Virus record (IMG/VR): IMGVR_UViG_3300030328_000741
Coordinates: 1-28,287 of that record
Direction: 5' to 3' (one strand)
From: a virus
Length of the DNA: 28,287 nucleotides
In this document: one piece after another, positions 15,456-21,741 of the stretch
Numbering within the stretch: the first letter of the stretch is position 1
Layout: every line of letters starts with the position of its first letter
Translations under genes and position numbers: made by a program
Notes under the pieces: model-generated
The model's database searches: none
What the model was told of the DNA's origin: nothing
Seen by the model: the letters and a program-made list of their open reading frames with translations, nothing else

Positions 15456-16035
15456 ATGTCTTATCAAATTGCTTTACATCTTTTACTTCAGGAAACCATA
15501 ATGATTTTGTTTTATCTGTTATTTGCTGATTTAATAATTTTGAAAAACTCTTAACATCATCTTCATTTTTAAAAGATACAATAAGTTGTCTTGTCGGCAT
15601 CTTATTCTCTTGATTAAATTCAGGCATATCAGTCCACTCTAATTCAGCATCTAGCTCATTTTTATCATCTTGATTTTCCCACACATCTAACCCCCATTCA
15701 GTTATCTTAATAGTATTCCATTCATTACCTAACATTGCCCAATCCCATTCTCCAAAACCTACATTATCTTTAACAATAAATTCTTTTTTTTGTTCCTCCG
15801 TAAGTCCTTCAGCTACTTCAATCCATATATCTTTAATTCCTGCTTGTTTGCTAGCTTTTAATCTCATATTACCACCTAGCACTACCATATCCTCATCTAC
15901 TACAATAGGTCTGAGTTTTAGCATTTCAGGAAACTCTTGTATTGATTTTACTAACTTTAAAAACTTATCGTTCTTAATAATTCGCGGATTACTTGGGTTG
16001 CTTTTTACTTTGTTTATTTTAACTTGTTTTTTCAT
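15448..16035 (-). CDS. ParB/sulfiredoxin-fold protein with C-terminal KSLWFP module
   Basis: A 195-residue protein. Residues 1-95 are a ParB-like N-terminal domain: VKSNPSNPRII (10-20), PIVVDEDMVVLGGNMRLKAS (43-62) with the GGNMRLKA box, then a helical segment (LTEEQKKEFIVKDNVGFGEW). This domain is used in phages as nuclease, NTP-binding or DNA-contact module. The C-terminal part (147-182, LIVSFKNEDDVKSFSKLLNQ, TKSLWFP) is a small alpha/beta domain that, as I recall, is often fused to such ParB domains in Bacteroidota phages. The gene begins the block of two glycosyltransferases. ParB-type proteins have been reported alongside phage DNA-modification genes, but a direct role here is inference. 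Confidence 0.75.
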   Translation of the reverse strand: MKKQVKINKVKSNPSNPRIIKNDKFLKLVKSIQEFPEMLKLRPIVVDEDMVVLGGNMRLKASKQAGIKDIWIEVAEGLTEEQKKEFIVKDNVGFGEWDWAMLGNEWNTIKITEWGLDVWENQDDKNELDAELEWTDMPEFNQENKMPTRQLIVSFKNEDDVKSFSKLLNQQITDKTKSLWFPEVKDVKQFDKTYE

Positions 16036-16062
16036 AATATAATATAATTTATTGTTATTTGT

Positions 16063-16311
16063 TTAATAGTCTTCATTTATTCCACGCTCACCACAAAGTT
16101 TTTCTTTTGCTCCATCCCATAGCATATCACGCCTTTTGCTAAGGCTAGGCTCTGTACGTTTAAGGTTAGGCATTCCATCTTCAGGCTCAGAGTCCATATA
16201 CTTACCACACCCACATTTAACATCAGTTACCCATTTACCATTAACAAAGATAATCTTAGCTTTTGATACTTCTTTTTCTTCTTTTCCACATTCGCAAGAA
16301 TATAAAGTCAT
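16063..16311 (-). CDS. Small zinc-ribbon-like protein
   Basis: An 82-residue protein with paired cysteines, CEC at residues 5-7 and CGCG near 33-36, the latter followed by KYMDSEPEDG. The arrangement resembles a short zinc ribbon of the FmdB type found in phage and bacterial small proteins. The C-terminal half is charged, with a helix (RRDMLWDGAKEKLCGERG). It overlaps the DUF3310 gene by the ATGA junction at 16308-16311, implying coupled translation. No function is known to me; a nucleic-acid or protein-binding role is possible. Confidence 0.6.
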   Translation of the reverse strand: MTLYSCECGKEEKEVSKAKIIFVNGKWVTDVKCGCGKYMDSEPEDGMPNLKRTEPSLSKRRDMLWDGAKEKLCGERGINEDY

Positions 16312-16568
16312 TGTGCTAAACTTCCTGTTTTAGTGTCGCTTTTCTTATATAGCTTGTCTAGCTCAAAGTGCAAATGGTTTATGGCTTTCTGTATATCTTG
16401 TTCAGCAGGGTTTCCTTCTTTTTTTCCTGCTCTCAATAGGTAGCTTACAGCCGTTCCTACATTGTAAGATAAGTTGAAGTCTTCAACTACTTTACGTGCT
16501 GAATATCCATACTTTTTTCCTGTATAGTAACTTGGTTCTGTTGTTTCTTTATAATTTATCGGCATCAT
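16308..16568 (-). CDS. DUF3310 family protein
   Basis: An 86-residue protein with two possible starts three bases apart (MM). The region 22-70 (YSARKVVEDFNLSYNVGTAV, SYLLRAGKK, DIQKAINHLHFEL) matches the DUF3310 family, short helical phage proteins with the conserved 'Y-LLRAGKK' centre. The family is frequently found in lytic phage early regions and has been labelled a nucleotide kinase-like or SaV protein, but its biochemistry is not established. It shares ATGA with the zinc-ribbon gene downstream and overlaps by 20 bases the end of a small membrane-peptide gene. Confidence 0.8.
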   Translation of the reverse strand: MMPINYKETTEPSYYTGKKYGYSARKVVEDFNLSYNVGTAVSYLLRAGKKEGNPAEQDIQKAINHLHFELDKLYKKSDTKTGSLAQ

Positions 16569-16689
16569 CTAATTTTTTTATGTTATTATATATTTCGGCA
16601 TTATTTTTTTTAGTTATTCTGTAGTTTAAATACAAAAGCAATACCCCACTTATTGAAAACACTAAAGCTAGTAACAGTAATATTTTCAT
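16549..16689 (-). CDS. 46-residue single-helix membrane protein
   Basis: An ORF from ATG 16689 to TAA 16549, found by reading the sequence directly. The protein has a clear hydrophobic helix at about residues 2-22 (MKILLLLALVFSISGVLLLY) followed by a polar, partly charged tail (RITKKNNAEIYNNIKKLDDA). It could be an inner-membrane protein with an N-in or N-out helix, or a weak signal-anchor. Its start codon forms an ATGA junction with the upstream gene (16686-16689) and its end overlaps the DUF3310 start, so it fills an otherwise empty 117-base gap. The function is unknown. Small membrane proteins in early regions often act on the host envelope, which is only a guess here. Confidence 0.65.
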   Translation of the reverse strand: MKILLLLALVFSISGVLLLYLNYRITKKNNAEIYNNIKKLDDADKL

Positions 16690-16874
16690 TTTTCTAAAAG
16701 TTTTAAAAGTTGTTGACTTGTGTATATTCTATCATCACCACTGTAGTTTTCATAGATACAAGTGAAGTTTTCATCTTCACCTCTATCCCAAGTCCAAAGG
16801 CTTTTTACATTCTTTTTGATATGAAACCTCAGAACAGACTTTATTGATTTGTAGTTTTTTTTTAGTTCGGCCAT
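16686..16874 (-). CDS. Hypothetical protein, 62 residues
   Basis: A basic 62-residue protein (MAELKKNYKSIKSVLRFHIK, then TWDRGEDENFTCIYENYSGD). It has no motif or membrane segment that I recognise. It is likely a real gene because it is one link in a tight chain: it follows the Cys-rich gene by 12 bases, and its stop is used by the start of the 46-residue membrane protein (ATGA). Confidence 0.55.
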   Translation of the reverse strand: MAELKKNYKSIKSVLRFHIKKNVKSLWTWDRGEDENFTCIYENYSGDDRIYTSQQLLKLLEK

Positions 16875-16886
16875 ATTATAATTAAT

Positions 16887-17288
16887 TTATTCATTGTATT
16901 TTTTGTACAGTTTTTTTATTCCATCAAAACAAGTTGAAAGACAAGAACCGCAATTCGTCCCTGTACCATAGTTAGTCATATATATTGTATTGTAAAGTTC
17001 AATCATTCTTTTTTTAGTAGCAACATTTTTAGCCCTTCCTGTTTTTAAGTCTTTCCAAATATCAAGGACTTCATCTATTAAGTGTTGTGGTAAATCATCA
17101 GGAGCTGTAACTTCTGTAGTTTTATCCCAATACTTCTGAGGACAAGCCATAGGAGCAAGACGTGCCTTCAATTTCATAAAACACAAACACCTTTTGCAGT
17201 TTCCTGTAGGTTTAAAATAATAAACACACTCCCTGCATATTGCAAGGCGTTCTTCATATATTTCATCAGGTACAAAAAACTTATTCAT
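16887..17288 (-). CDS. Cys-rich, zinc-binding-like protein
   Basis: A 133-residue protein with many cysteines in the first 50 residues (RLAICRECVYYFKPTGNCKR, CLCFMKLKARLAPMACPQKYW) arranged as CxxC...CxxCxC, a likely zinc ribbon, and a second Cys pair near the C-terminus (NCGSCLSTCFDG). The middle (about 60-100) is helical and charged. Small proteins with this 'ICRECxYF..TGxCKxCxCFM..K' form are, as I recall, common in Bacteroidota phages next to a sigma-like gene. It overlaps the sigma-like gene by 8 bases. The role may be DNA binding or transcription, by context only. Confidence 0.65.
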   Translation of the reverse strand: MNKFFVPDEIYEERLAICRECVYYFKPTGNCKRCLCFMKLKARLAPMACPQKYWDKTTEVTAPDDLPQHLIDEVLDIWKDLKTGRAKNVATKKRMIELYNTIYMTNYGTGTNCGSCLSTCFDGIKKLYKKYNE

Positions 17289-17826
17289 TTAGCTTCTTTT
17301 TTAATATATTGCGCACCTTATCTATTGTAGTAAAAAGACTGTTACGACTTATGTTAGTCTTTTCTGCTAGTGAGTCAAGTGTATTACCTTCATAATAATA
17401 CAGCTCAAAAACTTGTTTATCATACCAAGTGACTGACTCTAAGGCTTCATCAATTTCTTGTAACTTAGTCCATTGCCACTTATCTACTTTAACTTCAGGA
17501 ATATTGTAAATGCTTTTATGGTCACCCATAGTTGTATTGGTTTCATAATAGTCTTGTACAGTATTGTAATATTTGTCATACTTATAATAAAATGAGCTTC
17601 TTGTACTCGTTAGAGAACGTCTAAGAGCTACAGCTCCATACTTTGTTATTCCTTCTATTCCGTCATTATCATAAATTGATTTTAAAGTCTTAGGATTCAT
17701 TTGTAAAAAATACAACATTAGTTCCTGAACAGCATTATCAATTTGGTTCTTATCTGTTGTTAAACCAAAAGCCATAGTCCTAAACTTTTCTGAGAGCTTA
17801 GATATTTCTAAATATATATCATTCAT
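17281..17826 (-). CDS. Sigma-70-like transcription factor
   Basis: A 181-residue protein. Residues 134-178 (WYDKQVFELYYYEGNTLDSL, AEKTNISRNSLFTTIDKVRN) form a sigma region 4-type helix-turn-helix: the 'EG-T--SLAEKTNISR-SL--TI-KVR' pattern is that of extracytoplasmic-function sigma factors. Residues about 10-45 could serve as a degenerate region 2 (core binding), with a Lys/Tyr-rich linker between. It probably redirects host RNA polymerase to phage promoters, or it is a terminase-like HTH protein; I prefer the sigma reading. It overlaps both neighbours by 8 bases. The absence of a clear region 2 signature keeps the function uncertain. Confidence 0.65.
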   Translation of the reverse strand: MNDIYLEISKLSEKFRTMAFGLTTDKNQIDNAVQELMLYFLQMNPKTLKSIYDNDGIEGITKYGAVALRRSLTSTRSSFYYKYDKYYNTVQDYYETNTTMGDHKSIYNIPEVKVDKWQWTKLQEIDEALESVTWYDKQVFELYYYEGNTLDSLAEKTNISRNSLFTTIDKVRNILKKKLNE

Positions 17827-18175
17827 CTTCAGGTTCTATTGAGTCGATCTTGTCTATTGTTTCTTGTAGTAATTCATCTAAGACTGCTTTGTATGCTCGG
17901 ATAATTGCCCTGTTTTTTTTAGTTTCTAAAGCTGCAAAATATCCATTAGTTGCAACTGAAACATTAATTGGAATTATCATTAACCAATCAAAGAAGTTGT
18001 GTTCTTTTGTTCCTGCTCCATATGAATTATGATATTCTAAAATCAGGTCAATTACTTCTAAAAAGTTTTGGTGTCTTGCTTTTGTACTTGTTTCTTTTAC
18101 AAACTCTTTACACATTAACAAATAAGTTTCTATTGCTTGTTGATGTTTCTGATTTGCGTAAATCGTTTTTTGCAT
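17819..18175 (-). CDS. Hypothetical helical protein, 118 residues
   Basis: The ATG at 18175 is used; a TTG two codons earlier is possible. The protein is helical throughout, with HQQAIETYLLMCKEFVKETS, then FDWLMIIPINVSVATNGYFA and a C-terminal acidic helix (LDELLQETIDKIDSIEPEDE). A short hydrophobic stretch near residues 62-74 is too brief for a sure membrane helix. It is coupled to the sigma-like gene by an 8-base overlap. I do not recognise the family. Confidence 0.55.
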   Translation of the reverse strand: MQKTIYANQKHQQAIETYLLMCKEFVKETSTKARHQNFLEVIDLILEYHNSYGAGTKEHNFFDWLMIIPINVSVATNGYFAALETKKNRAIIRAYKAVLDELLQETIDKIDSIEPEDE

Positions 18176-18196
18176 ACACAAACTTAACAGAAAAGT

Positions 18197-18604
18197 TCAC
18201 TCAATATCTTTCTCTTTTTTTAACTTTTCAACAAGGTTTTTGTAATAACTGATTTTTTCTTCATAATCTACTCTAGTAAATTTTACTGTTGACTTAGCTA
18301 AGAATTGTAGTTCTTCTGCTTTTCCATCACCATACTTAGCATCTAAATTCAAAGCAAATTTATATTGTTCGCCCTGCTTAAACATATTGCAGCCTACACA
18401 TTGAGGTTGACAATTCTCTTCATCAAACCTTGTAGCTAGAAAACTTCTTGATTGGAAATGACCGCATTGCATTCCTTTTTTATAATACTTAACAATTCCA
18501 CAAGTAAAGCATTGTACAAGCCCTTCATCTGTAGCATCTCTAAGTCTTATGTAAAGACTGAACCATTTGTCTAGATCCTTTTTTAATTTAGATATTGTCT
18601 TCAA
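18197..18604 (-). CDS. ninG: NinG/Rap-like recombination protein
   Basis: A 135-residue protein similar to the lambda NinG (Rap) family: KLKKDLDKWFSLYIRLRDA (7-25), CFTCG (32-36), MQCGHFQSRSFLATRFDEEN (45-64) and CQPQCVGCNMFKQGEQY (65-81). The cysteines C32, C35, C47, C65, C69 and C72 with H49 form an HNH-like zinc fold. NinG-type nucleases help resolve branched recombination intermediates. The only start that keeps the family N-terminus is TTG at 18604, since a stop lies three codons upstream and the next ATG is residue 45. It overlaps the PD-(D/E)XK nuclease gene by 17 bases. Confidence 0.85.
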   Translation of the reverse strand: MKTISKLKKDLDKWFSLYIRLRDATDEGLVQCFTCGIVKYYKKGMQCGHFQSRSFLATRFDEENCQPQCVGCNMFKQGEQYKFALNLDAKYGDGKAEELQFLAKSTVKFTRVDYEEKISYYKNLVEKLKKEKDIE

Positions 18605-19013
18605 TTTTAATCAGGTTTCTTTTGTCAATTTTTACCATTAGTTCAATATCGTGTGTGCTTCCTTTTCTTTTTTTGCGACCTCCAAAATAAAATTCACCAT
18701 TCAGATTTTCAATTCTTTGATAAGCTATACAATCATTAAATGCCCATATTATAGCTACAGGTTTTTTGTGTTTTATTTGTTCTGATTGACAGTCTACTAA
18801 CTTTCTCATTGATACAACTACAAAGTCTTTGTCATCATAATTACTATGAACACCCTTGACTTCAGCTAGTCCAATAAATTTAGTGTTTTTTCTAAGGAAT
18901 GAATCAACAGGAGCAAAGTCACTATTCTCTGTAAAAGTCATATTAAAATGATTACAAAATACTTTTAAAGCATCTGTTTGTCTTAATCTATTTTCTGACT
19001 TTTCAAACTTCAC
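18588..19013 (-). CDS. PD-(D/E)XK-like nuclease
   Basis: A 141-residue protein. The centre has PVDSFLRKN (36-44) followed by FIGLAEVKGVH (47-57): D37 then E51-x-K53, the spacing and hydrophobic frame of a PD-(D/E)XK catalytic core, with a later strand AIIWAFNDCIAY (88-99). The basic patch GRKKRKGS is near the C-terminus. It would cut DNA, perhaps branched recombination intermediates, since NinG follows. The start is GTG at 19013, the only start codon after an in-frame stop four codons upstream, with an AAAGG-like sequence before it. The GTGA junction joins it to a 42-residue ORF upstream. Confidence 0.65.
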   Translation of the reverse strand: MKFEKSENRLRQTDALKVFCNHFNMTFTENSDFAPVDSFLRKNTKFIGLAEVKGVHSNYDDKDFVVVSMRKLVDCQSEQIKHKKPVAIIWAFNDCIAYQRIENLNGEFYFGGRKKRKGSTHDIELMVKIDKRNLIKIEDNI

Positions 19014-19138
19014 CTTTGCTTTCTCCTATTATTTGGTATGTATCTTAATGGATATTCAAATCCAAACTGCATTTTAAAAGAGCTACACTTATTAGGATTG
19101 TAGATCTTTTCTTTTTCTTTTTCCTTTTTCTTTTTCAT
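19010..19138 (-). CDS. 42-residue basic protein
   Basis: An ORF from ATG 19138 to TGA 19010, too short for routine detection. The first 11 residues are almost all Lys and Glu; they come from a GAAAAA-type repeat shared in another frame with the preceding gene, which it overlaps by 47 bases. The rest (IYNPNKCSSFKMQFGFEYPL, then RYIPNNRRKQR) is not low-complexity and looks like a real protein. The stop overlaps the GTG start of the nuclease gene (GTGA), and without this ORF 78 bases would be empty in a region where genes are packed. The function is unknown. Confidence 0.55.
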   Translation of the reverse strand: MKKKKEKEKEKIYNPNKCSSFKMQFGFEYPLRYIPNNRRKQR

Positions 19139-19274
19139 TCTCTAATTTTTTTATTTTATTTTCTAAAAATTCTATGTACTCTACATTTGATTTATTAATA
19201 TGTAAAGCAATGTCTAATTGTGGTATATGCTTTCTCAATATTTCTATATACTCATTATTAATTTCTTCTGTCAT
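19092..19274 (-). CDS. Short coiled-coil protein, 60 residues
   Basis: A 60-residue protein (MTEEINNEYIEILRKHIPQL, then YIEFLENKIKKLENEKEKGK). The second half has a heptad pattern of Leu/Ile with Lys and Glu that suggests a short coiled coil. The C-terminus is a Lys/Arg tail. It begins within the stop of the upstream gene (ATGA at 19271-19274). I do not recognise a family. Confidence 0.5.
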   Translation of the reverse strand: MTEEINNEYIEILRKHIPQLDIALHINKSNVEYIEFLENKIKKLENEKEKGKRKRKDLQS

Positions 19275-19633
19275 TTTAATAGCTTAATTGGTTCTTGATA
19301 ATAAGGTACATTCTTTTGTTTTAATGTATGTACTTGATAATATGCATCATCTATCACTTTCTTATGAGCATACACCCATTTGTAAAATGTCCTTATATTT
19401 AAGAATGGCTCATCCTTTCCAAACCTTACACCTAATCTAAAGGCATCTTGTATTTGGTTAAATGTCATCTTGCCAAACCTTTTCTCTTGTATTAAGTCTG
19501 TGGCAAAGATCTTACTCAGACTAGCTAGAGTCTTTGCATCTGTTCTGTGTCCTATCTCAACTGAAGTTAAAGCTACTAAGTCTAACACTTTTTCAGTAAG
19601 GTCTTGAAGGTTTTCTTGTTTTAATGGTTTCAT
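19271..19633 (-). CDS. Hypothetical replication-region protein, 120 residues
   Basis: A 120-residue helical protein. RFGKMTFNQIQDAFRLGVRF and PFLNIRTFYKWVYAHKKVID form the most ordered part. Proteins of this type lie next to phage initiator genes, and a helicase-loader or initiator partner role is a possibility. It is coupled on both sides by ATGA overlaps (19271-19274 and 19630-19633), directly after the winged-helix initiator gene. This call rests on context; I do not recognise a catalytic or binding motif. Confidence 0.55.
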   Translation of the reverse strand: MKPLKQENLQDLTEKVLDLVALTSVEIGHRTDAKTLASLSKIFATDLIQEKRFGKMTFNQIQDAFRLGVRFGKDEPFLNIRTFYKWVYAHKKVIDDAYYQVHTLKQKNVPYYQEPIKLLK

Positions 19634-20253
19634 AATAATTTTTTAGCTTGTTCATACTGACTTATCTGTGCGTCTAATTTAGACATTGTTTTTGGTTTCT
19701 TTTTATCACCTCGTTCCCAATTTCTAACTGCTGACCTCCAACATTTCATTTTAGACTTTCCTACAAACCAACCTTTACTTTCATAAAAATCATAAAAAGC
19801 GAAAGCATCTACTTTGTTTTGCCTTTCTGAACAATAAATATCAATATCTTGAACTGTTGGCTTTTTAAAATATTTATTATTTATTTTTATTTCTTTATTC
19901 TTATTAATAGTTGTGTAATTTTTACAGGACAAGTTGTTTAAAATTTGAACAACTAGTTCTTCATTTATTTTAAAGTATTGTTTTGCAGGTATTCCCATAC
20001 GCTTAACTTCTATCAGTTGGTGCTTTTTAAGCTCTTTAATACACTTTCTCTGATGATAAGGATTAAGAGTAGTGTCAGCTTGTATATTAGCTTCTGTATT
20101 AAAAAACCATCCGTCTGTTATTCCACCATTATCTATGAAATATTGTTCTTTTGAAATTAGATCCGCAAGTAATATTGCGGCTTTTAATCCTATTTGCCTT
20201 GCCAATTCCTTGTTTAATACTATAAATGCTGTACTACTTAGAAGGTGTTTCAT
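19630..20253 (-). CDS. Winged-helix replication initiator-like protein
   Basis: A 207-residue protein. Residues 1-90 look like a winged helix of the phage replication-initiator kind (LARQIGLKAAILLADLISKE, GGITDGWFFNTEANIQADTT, YHQRKCIKELKKHQLIEVKR, with the 'wing' GIPAKQYFKI). The C-terminal part (FYDFYESKGWFVGKSKMKCW, RSAVRNWERGDK) matches the region that in phage O-like proteins meets the helicase or loader. It probably binds the phage origin and starts DNA replication. It is coupled by ATGA to a DnaA-domain-IV-like gene upstream. Confidence 0.75.
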   Translation of the reverse strand: MKHLLSSTAFIVLNKELARQIGLKAAILLADLISKEQYFIDNGGITDGWFFNTEANIQADTTLNPYHQRKCIKELKKHQLIEVKRMGIPAKQYFKINEELVVQILNNLSCKNYTTINKNKEIKINNKYFKKPTVQDIDIYCSERQNKVDAFAFYDFYESKGWFVGKSKMKCWRSAVRNWERGDKKKPKTMSKLDAQISQYEQAKKLL

Positions 20254-20759
20254 ATAATCTTAAGTTCATATTGATAATTTTTGAGTGCTAATTTAATATT
20301 TTCCAATTGATTTGAGAAGTCAAAGTAAGAAGTTGTTATGATACACATAGCTTTTCCACTTTTTACTTCTATAAAAACTTGGCTTTTTGCGTTTTCCTTT
20401 ACTCCATTTTTTAATAGATGAGCTTTTAAAAAATCATCATCTATAAAAGATTTTTTTGAGGTTTCTAGGTTTTTGTAGGCTACATAAACTTTATTAAAAG
20501 CATTTCTGTATTGCCCCCAAGTAGCATAATTATGTTTATGCTTTTTTTCGTAATGATAAATCAAAGTCCTATGCCTATCTAATACTTCGGCAATTATATC
20601 ACGCTTTGTATGATCTTCCATTCTACTTATAACACTAGCAATAGATCTAGCTATGTTCAGATTCTGCTTCCTGCTTTTTAAAGCAAGAGAATCTTTAGGC
20701 AACCCCAAAACTCTCGTAGTGAGGTCGCATAAATTTATAAAGGTTTCTTGTTCTATCAT
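20250..20759 (-). CDS. DnaA domain IV-like origin-binding protein
   Basis: A 169-residue protein. Residues 12-75 resemble the C-terminal DNA-binding domain of DnaA: SLALKSRKQNLNIARSIASV, ISRMEDHTKRDIIAEVLDRH and RTLIYHYEKKHKH. The element DRHRTLIYHY occupies the place of the DnaA signature GGRDHTTVLHA. No AAA+ domain is present, so it is a free DNA-binding module, probably acting with the winged-helix initiator encoded next to it. The C-terminal half is alpha/beta and unknown. The stop/start junctions to both neighbours are ATGA and TAATG. Confidence 0.7.
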   Translation of the reverse strand: MIEQETFINLCDLTTRVLGLPKDSLALKSRKQNLNIARSIASVISRMEDHTKRDIIAEVLDRHRTLIYHYEKKHKHNYATWGQYRNAFNKVYVAYKNLETSKKSFIDDDFLKAHLLKNGVKENAKSQVFIEVKSGKAMCIITTSYFDFSNQLENIKLALKNYQYELKII

Positions 20760-21076
20760 TAGAATGGTAAATCTGATTCATCTTTACTACCTACTGTTTC
20801 TTCGCCCATCTTTGCTATGAACCAACCATCTATATTATGATAATACTTTCCATTGTATTCTCTTGATGATAAGTTGATTGAAACACTAACTTCTGAGCCT
20901 TCCTGAATATCTCTTATCTGCGCTACCTTATCACCAAAGAAACTGACTACAACTTCTTTATTGTATTCCGTTCCTGATTGTTCTATCAAGATTGATTGTT
21001 TCTCCCAAGCCTTTCCTGACTTAGCTGTTCCTGTTTCTCTATCTAATTTTTTTACTAATTTACCTGTAATTTTCAT
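20759..21076 (-). CDS. DUF3127 single-strand DNA-binding-like protein
   Basis: A 105-residue OB-fold-like protein. MKITGKLVKKLDRETGTAKS, WEKQSILIEQSGTEYNKEVV, and SINLSSREYNGKYYHNIDGW follow the DUF3127 pattern of Bacteroidota. The acidic C-terminal tip ESDLPF resembles the tail that SSB proteins use to recruit partners, although this is inference. It would protect single-stranded DNA during replication and recombination. It sits next to the initiator genes, joined by a TAATG overlap. Confidence 0.8.
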   Translation of the reverse strand: MKITGKLVKKLDRETGTAKSGKAWEKQSILIEQSGTEYNKEVVVSFFGDKVAQIRDIQEGSEVSVSINLSSREYNGKYYHNIDGWFIAKMGEETVGSKDESDLPF

Positions 21077-21092
21077 TTTTTTTATTTATTGA

Positions 21093-21494
21093 TTAATATT
21101 TCTTTTTAAAATCTTCTGCTTCATCTTCACCAAAAACTCCTAGTTCGTAGAATCCTGTTAGCTTCAGAACTGCTCTTGACATAGCTCTTTTCTCTGCCAT
21201 TTCCATTACATACCAAGTGTTAGTGTTTCCATCTTGATATCCTTTTCCTTTTAAAGCTGAACCAAAAGTTTGTATTGTAACTTCATTAGATCCTCTTAAT
21301 ATTGATGCATTTGCTTTTACAACACAAAAATCTTTTTCACAATTAATGACTTCATAGTCAATAGTTATTCCTTCTATGGCTTGAATTTTATCAATACCAC
21401 TTCGTGTGATAATGATATAATGTTGATGTTTAAATACATCATCTTTTGTAAGGTTGTATCGTTTATACTTTTCCTTTAATACTTCTGTTTTCAT
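21093..21494 (-). CDS. Recombination-associated protein with AEKRA motif, possible annealase-type
   Basis: A 133-residue protein. A central beta region (DKIQAIEGITIDYEVINCEK) is followed by a helix with MAEKRAMSRAVLKLTG (99-114) and a C-terminus GVFGEDEAEDFKKKY. The sequence 'AEKRA--RA-LKL-G' and the 'EDEAEDF' end recall helices in phage single-strand annealing and Rad52/Erf-like proteins, but the protein is shorter than these families and I cannot be sure. It lies just upstream of the DUF3127 gene, in a recombination/replication cluster. The alternative is an uncharacterised phage-specific DNA-binding family. Confidence 0.5.
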   Translation of the reverse strand: MKTEVLKEKYKRYNLTKDDVFKHQHYIIITRSGIDKIQAIEGITIDYEVINCEKDFCVVKANASILRGSNEVTIQTFGSALKGKGYQDGNTNTWYVMEMAEKRAMSRAVLKLTGFYELGVFGEDEAEDFKKKY

Positions 21495-21537
21495 ATCTGT
21501 ATAATTTAGTTAATAATTCTGTGTAAAGATAATATTT

Positions 21538-21741
21538 TTATTTAGATCTTATATGTTTTATGACTTGTTTTTTAATATATTTTAGCTGCTCTGTATCAAT
21601 CCAATTTAGAAAGTCATAAGCATCAAATACTACTTGAAAGTCTTTTCCATATTCGTCTGTTCCTCTAAGGTATAATTCACCATCACAACATTGAAAGGTG
21701 TTAAGGTTATTCATAGCCTTGTGTATCAATTCGTTTTCCAT
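21538..21741 (-). CDS. Hypothetical protein, 67 residues
   Basis: A 67-residue protein (MENELIHKAMNNLNTFQCCD, then ELYLRGTDEYGKDFQVVFDA). It appears alpha/beta with a Cys-Cys pair and a Lys-rich C-terminus. The start overlaps the upstream stop by one base (TAATG at 21739-21743), so translation is probably coupled. No family is recognised. Confidence 0.5.
   Translation of the reverse strand: MENELIHKAMNNLNTFQCCDGELYLRGTDEYGKDFQVVFDAYDFLNWIDTEQLKYIKKQVIKHIRSK

Noticed and set aside
21495-21537. Possible promoter with TATCTTTA before the AEKRA-motif gene
   Set aside because: It differs from TAnnTTTG in the last base and no TTTG-like element lies at the right distance; the match is expected by chance in A/T-rich DNA.
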